Shown piece by piece: positions 62,240 through 64,000 of a stretch of 64,000 nucleotides of DNA. This DNA comes from Bacteroidota bacterium. GTDB lineage: Bacteria > Bacteroidota > Ignavibacteria > OLB7. Numbering within the stretch: the first letter of the stretch is position 1; each line of letters begins with the position of its first letter. The stretch spans positions 142,486 through 206,485 of the forward strand of contig JAFDZV010000013.1 in the NCBI GenBank assembly GCA_018266795.1, in the 5' to 3' direction. The notes below the pieces were generated by a model. That model saw only the letters and a list, made by a program, of their open reading frames with translations. It was not told where the DNA came from and searched no databases. The position numbers and the translations under genes are program-made.

Positions 62240-63895
62240 CTACCTCCCGGCCTTCGCCGTCAGGAAGCTCAGCACAACGCCGCCGGCCGTGGTTGCGGAC
62301 GCTGCGAGCTTCCGGTCGCCGGTGTTCGCCACAATGGCGATATCGTCCAGCCCGTTTTCCACGAGCCAGCGACGCACATTCTCCGCACGCTCCAGCGCCA
62401 GAGCGCTTCGCTCCTGCTCCTCCGGCTTGTCGTTACGAACGGCATACCCGAAAATGTGAATGGCACGCACCAACCCCGCATGGAGCGTGTGCACATCGAT
62501 CACGAACTGCTTCAATCGTTCGATCATCGCCGGCGTGATAGCCGATGAGCCGGCGGCAAATCCTTCCAGGCGCAGCGCCTGCTGCATGCTGAGCCCGCTG
62601 GTGTCCACGGTCGTCCTCCGCGGCTTTCGCGGCCGCCCTGTCTCCGCATCGTGCGATCCCTTGCTCTCCGCGGCGAGTGTGATCAGCACGGCGGCATTCT
62701 TCATCGGCTTGCGAAGATCCAGCGGCTGCGAGGTCTCCGCATAGCCTTCCGCCCAGCCGGTTACACGGTAGTTTCTGCCGCCGATCAGATCGAACTCGAA
62801 TGCGCCGGCAACGTTCACCACCGATGAAGCTACTTCCTCCCCCGTGGCAACGTTTACGATGCGGACAAGTCCGCTGGTAACGCCTGCACCGTGCAGCCGC
62901 CCGGTAACATGCACCACAGGGTACGGTCGCATCGTGTCCTGAAGAACAACACGGAAGATATCGGACTTGCCATACGTCGTTTCATCCCCCTGCCCCACGG
63001 CGCTCACGTAGGCGTACTTCCCATCCGGAGATAACGTCAGCGACGACTCGAAGTCGTTCGAGTTCACCGACGGCCCCAGGTTCACAGGCTCGGACCACTT
63101 CTGCCAGGAGTCATCCAGACGGCGGGTGACATAGAGATCGCCCGCTCCGTATCCATACAGCCCGGCCGAAGCGAAGTACATCGTGACGTTGTCCGGCGCC
63201 ATGTACGGCGCGAGCTCGATCGCGATGGTATTCAGCGTGGGCCCCATCGAAACGGGCGGCCCCCAGTTCATCAGATCATCACCGAGTGCCGGACAGGAGA
63301 ACAGATCCAGATTTTCCGGGTTGAGGCTGTCGCGCGACATCGCCAGAAGCAGGCGCCGTCCTCCCGGAGTAATCGAAGCACTGTAGCCTTCTCCGTACTT
63401 GTAGAGATCGTCCAATCCCTGAATGGTAATCGACTTCGGCACTCCCCAGGAGCCGTTGGTCCCCTTGCGCGCAATCGCGAGGCCCACGCGCCTGCCGTTC
63501 ACCTCGGCGCCGTTGTGCACCAGAGCCGTGTTGCCGTCCGGCGAAATCCAGAACAGCACGTCCGACCCCAGCGTGTTCAACGGCGGCCCGATGTTCTTCG
63601 CAATCGACCACGAACCGTCCGGTTGGAGCGTCGAGTAGTAGATATCGTCGCCATCATCCGCTCCGCCGGTATTGCGCGGATCGAACTTCCGGTCGAAGTA
63701 GAGCGTCCTGCCGTCCGCACTGAGCACAGGTTGAATCTCCGCGTTCCCGCCGTTGACGGTGGAGCCGATGTTCTCACGCCGCAGATAGCTGGGATCGGCC
63801 TTCAGCATGCCGGGTTGCGCGGCCAATGGTGCAGCGGTAAGCGTCAGCAGTAGTGCAAGCAGAGTGGGGAATGCAGCGAGGGATAGAACGGACAT
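62240..63895 (-). CDS. Exported TolB-like beta-propeller protein with carboxypeptidase-regulatory-like and OmpA-like C-terminal regions
   Basis: A 551-residue exported protein. The start is the ATG giving MSVLSLAAFPTLLALLLTL, which places a signal peptide first (cleavage near AAPLAAQ); further in-frame ATGs at 63946 and 63982 would precede it. Residues about 35-330 form WD40/PD40-like repeats with DGRTLYFDRKF, SPDGNTALVHN, TPGGRRLLLAM, APDNVTMYFAS and SPDGKYAYVSA. About 330-420 is a carboxypeptidase-regulatory-like beta domain (VHVTGRLHGAGV, then GRNYRVTGWAEGY). The last 110 residues resemble a degenerate OmpA peptidoglycan-binding domain (FAAGSSAITPAMIERLKQFV, RSALALERAENVRRWLVENG). This architecture is common in gliding and T9SS-associated OM proteins such as PorE relatives. 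Confidence 0.85.
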   Translation of the reverse strand: MSVLSLAAFPTLLALLLTLTAAPLAAQPGMLKADPSYLRRENIGSTVNGGNAEIQPVLSADGRTLYFDRKFDPRNTGGADDGDDIYYSTLQPDGSWSIAKNIGPPLNTLGSDVLFWISPDGNTALVHNGAEVNGRRVGLAIARKGTNGSWGVPKSITIQGLDDLYKYGEGYSASITPGGRRLLLAMSRDSLNPENLDLFSCPALGDDLMNWGPPVSMGPTLNTIAIELAPYMAPDNVTMYFASAGLYGYGAGDLYVTRRLDDSWQKWSEPVNLGPSVNSNDFESSLTLSPDGKYAYVSAVGQGDETTYGKSDIFRVVLQDTMRPYPVVHVTGRLHGAGVTSGLVRIVNVATGEEVASSVVNVAGAFEFDLIGGRNYRVTGWAEGYAETSQPLDLRKPMKNAAVLITLAAESKGSHDAETGRPRKPRRTTVDTSGLSMQQALRLEGFAAGSSAITPAMIERLKQFVIDVHTLHAGLVRAIHIFGYAVRNDKPEEQERSALALERAENVRRWLVENGLDDIAIVANTGDRKLAASATTAGGVVLSFLTAKAGR

Positions 63896-64000
63896 ACGGT
63901 TGTTTGAAAATCTGGGTGTTCCGAACGCAAGGCGCTGCAGAGCCATACGGGCTTGGATTGGCAGCCGGGCTTCAAGAGGCATCGGGCCTCGAAAGGCATC

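Overview
The window reads as chromosomal core plus envelope genes of a GC-rich bacterium of the Bacteroidota/Chlorobi (FCB) superphylum, most like the Ignavibacteria/Kapabacteria side of it (inference). The reasons are: three proteins end in type IX secretion (T9SS) C-terminal sorting domains; a bacillithiol enzyme (BshC) is present; Shine-Dalgarno sites are weak or absent; and a Bacteroidota-like -7 promoter element (TAnnTTyG) lies just upstream of many starts. There are no rRNA or tRNA genes, insertion sequences, prophage genes or CRISPR arrays.

Layout. 1-5.6 kb: a crotonase cut by the window edge, a T9SS-exported subtilase, a YmdB phosphodiesterase and a cob(I)alamin adenosyltransferase. 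5.9-8.8 kb: two lipoproteins and a Tat-exported DUF1460 amidase-like protein. 8.9-12.1 kb: a minus-strand acyl-CoA operon (two crotonases, 3-hydroxyacyl-CoA dehydrogenase, and a HAD phosphatase broken by one frameshift). 12.3-17.6 kb: a minus-strand envelope operon of ECF sigma factor, a predicted anti-sigma/transmembrane/beta-barrel fusion, a lipoprotein and a T9SS-exported IgGFc-like protein. 18-23 kb: RsmE, an orphan oligopeptide ABC ATPase coupled to a tiny T9SS-tagged protein, and a second IgGFc-like protein that carries its own beta-barrel.

23-33 kb holds mixed metabolic and envelope genes: acyltransferase, TrmH-like methylase, EthD-like protein, M15-type peptidase, ICMT-like methylase, two PAP2 phosphatases, a Rieske oxygenase, an SGNH hydrolase, a methyltransferase and a thioesterase. 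33.4-36.4 kb is a BchI/BchD-type AAA+/VWA pair without a BchH/CobN partner. 36.4-36.9 kb is an AT-rich gap with a predicted structured RNA ending in an intrinsic terminator. 36.9-44.6 kb carries nth-bshC, ispG, a rhomboid protease, pgk and gap.

45-53.5 kb holds an MBL hydrolase, a Rieske ferredoxin, queG, an MFS transporter, tgt-yajC, ribBA and a LarA-like racemase. 53.6-64 kb is a long minus-strand run: glycosyltransferase, DUF971 protein, gmhB, rhomboid, a DEAD-box helicase with a long repetitive basic tail, lipA, a two-lipoyl-domain E2 acyltransferase, and a TolB-like/OmpA-like surface protein. LipA makes the cofactor that the adjacent E2 carries. QueG and Tgt both act in queuosine tRNA modification.

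The most unusual material is the sigma/anti-sigma/beta-barrel operon with its IgGFc-like output protein, the candidate RNA at 36.7 kb, and the recurring promoter element whose position predicts leaderless transcripts. Functions are assigned from motifs read by eye; no database search was run.
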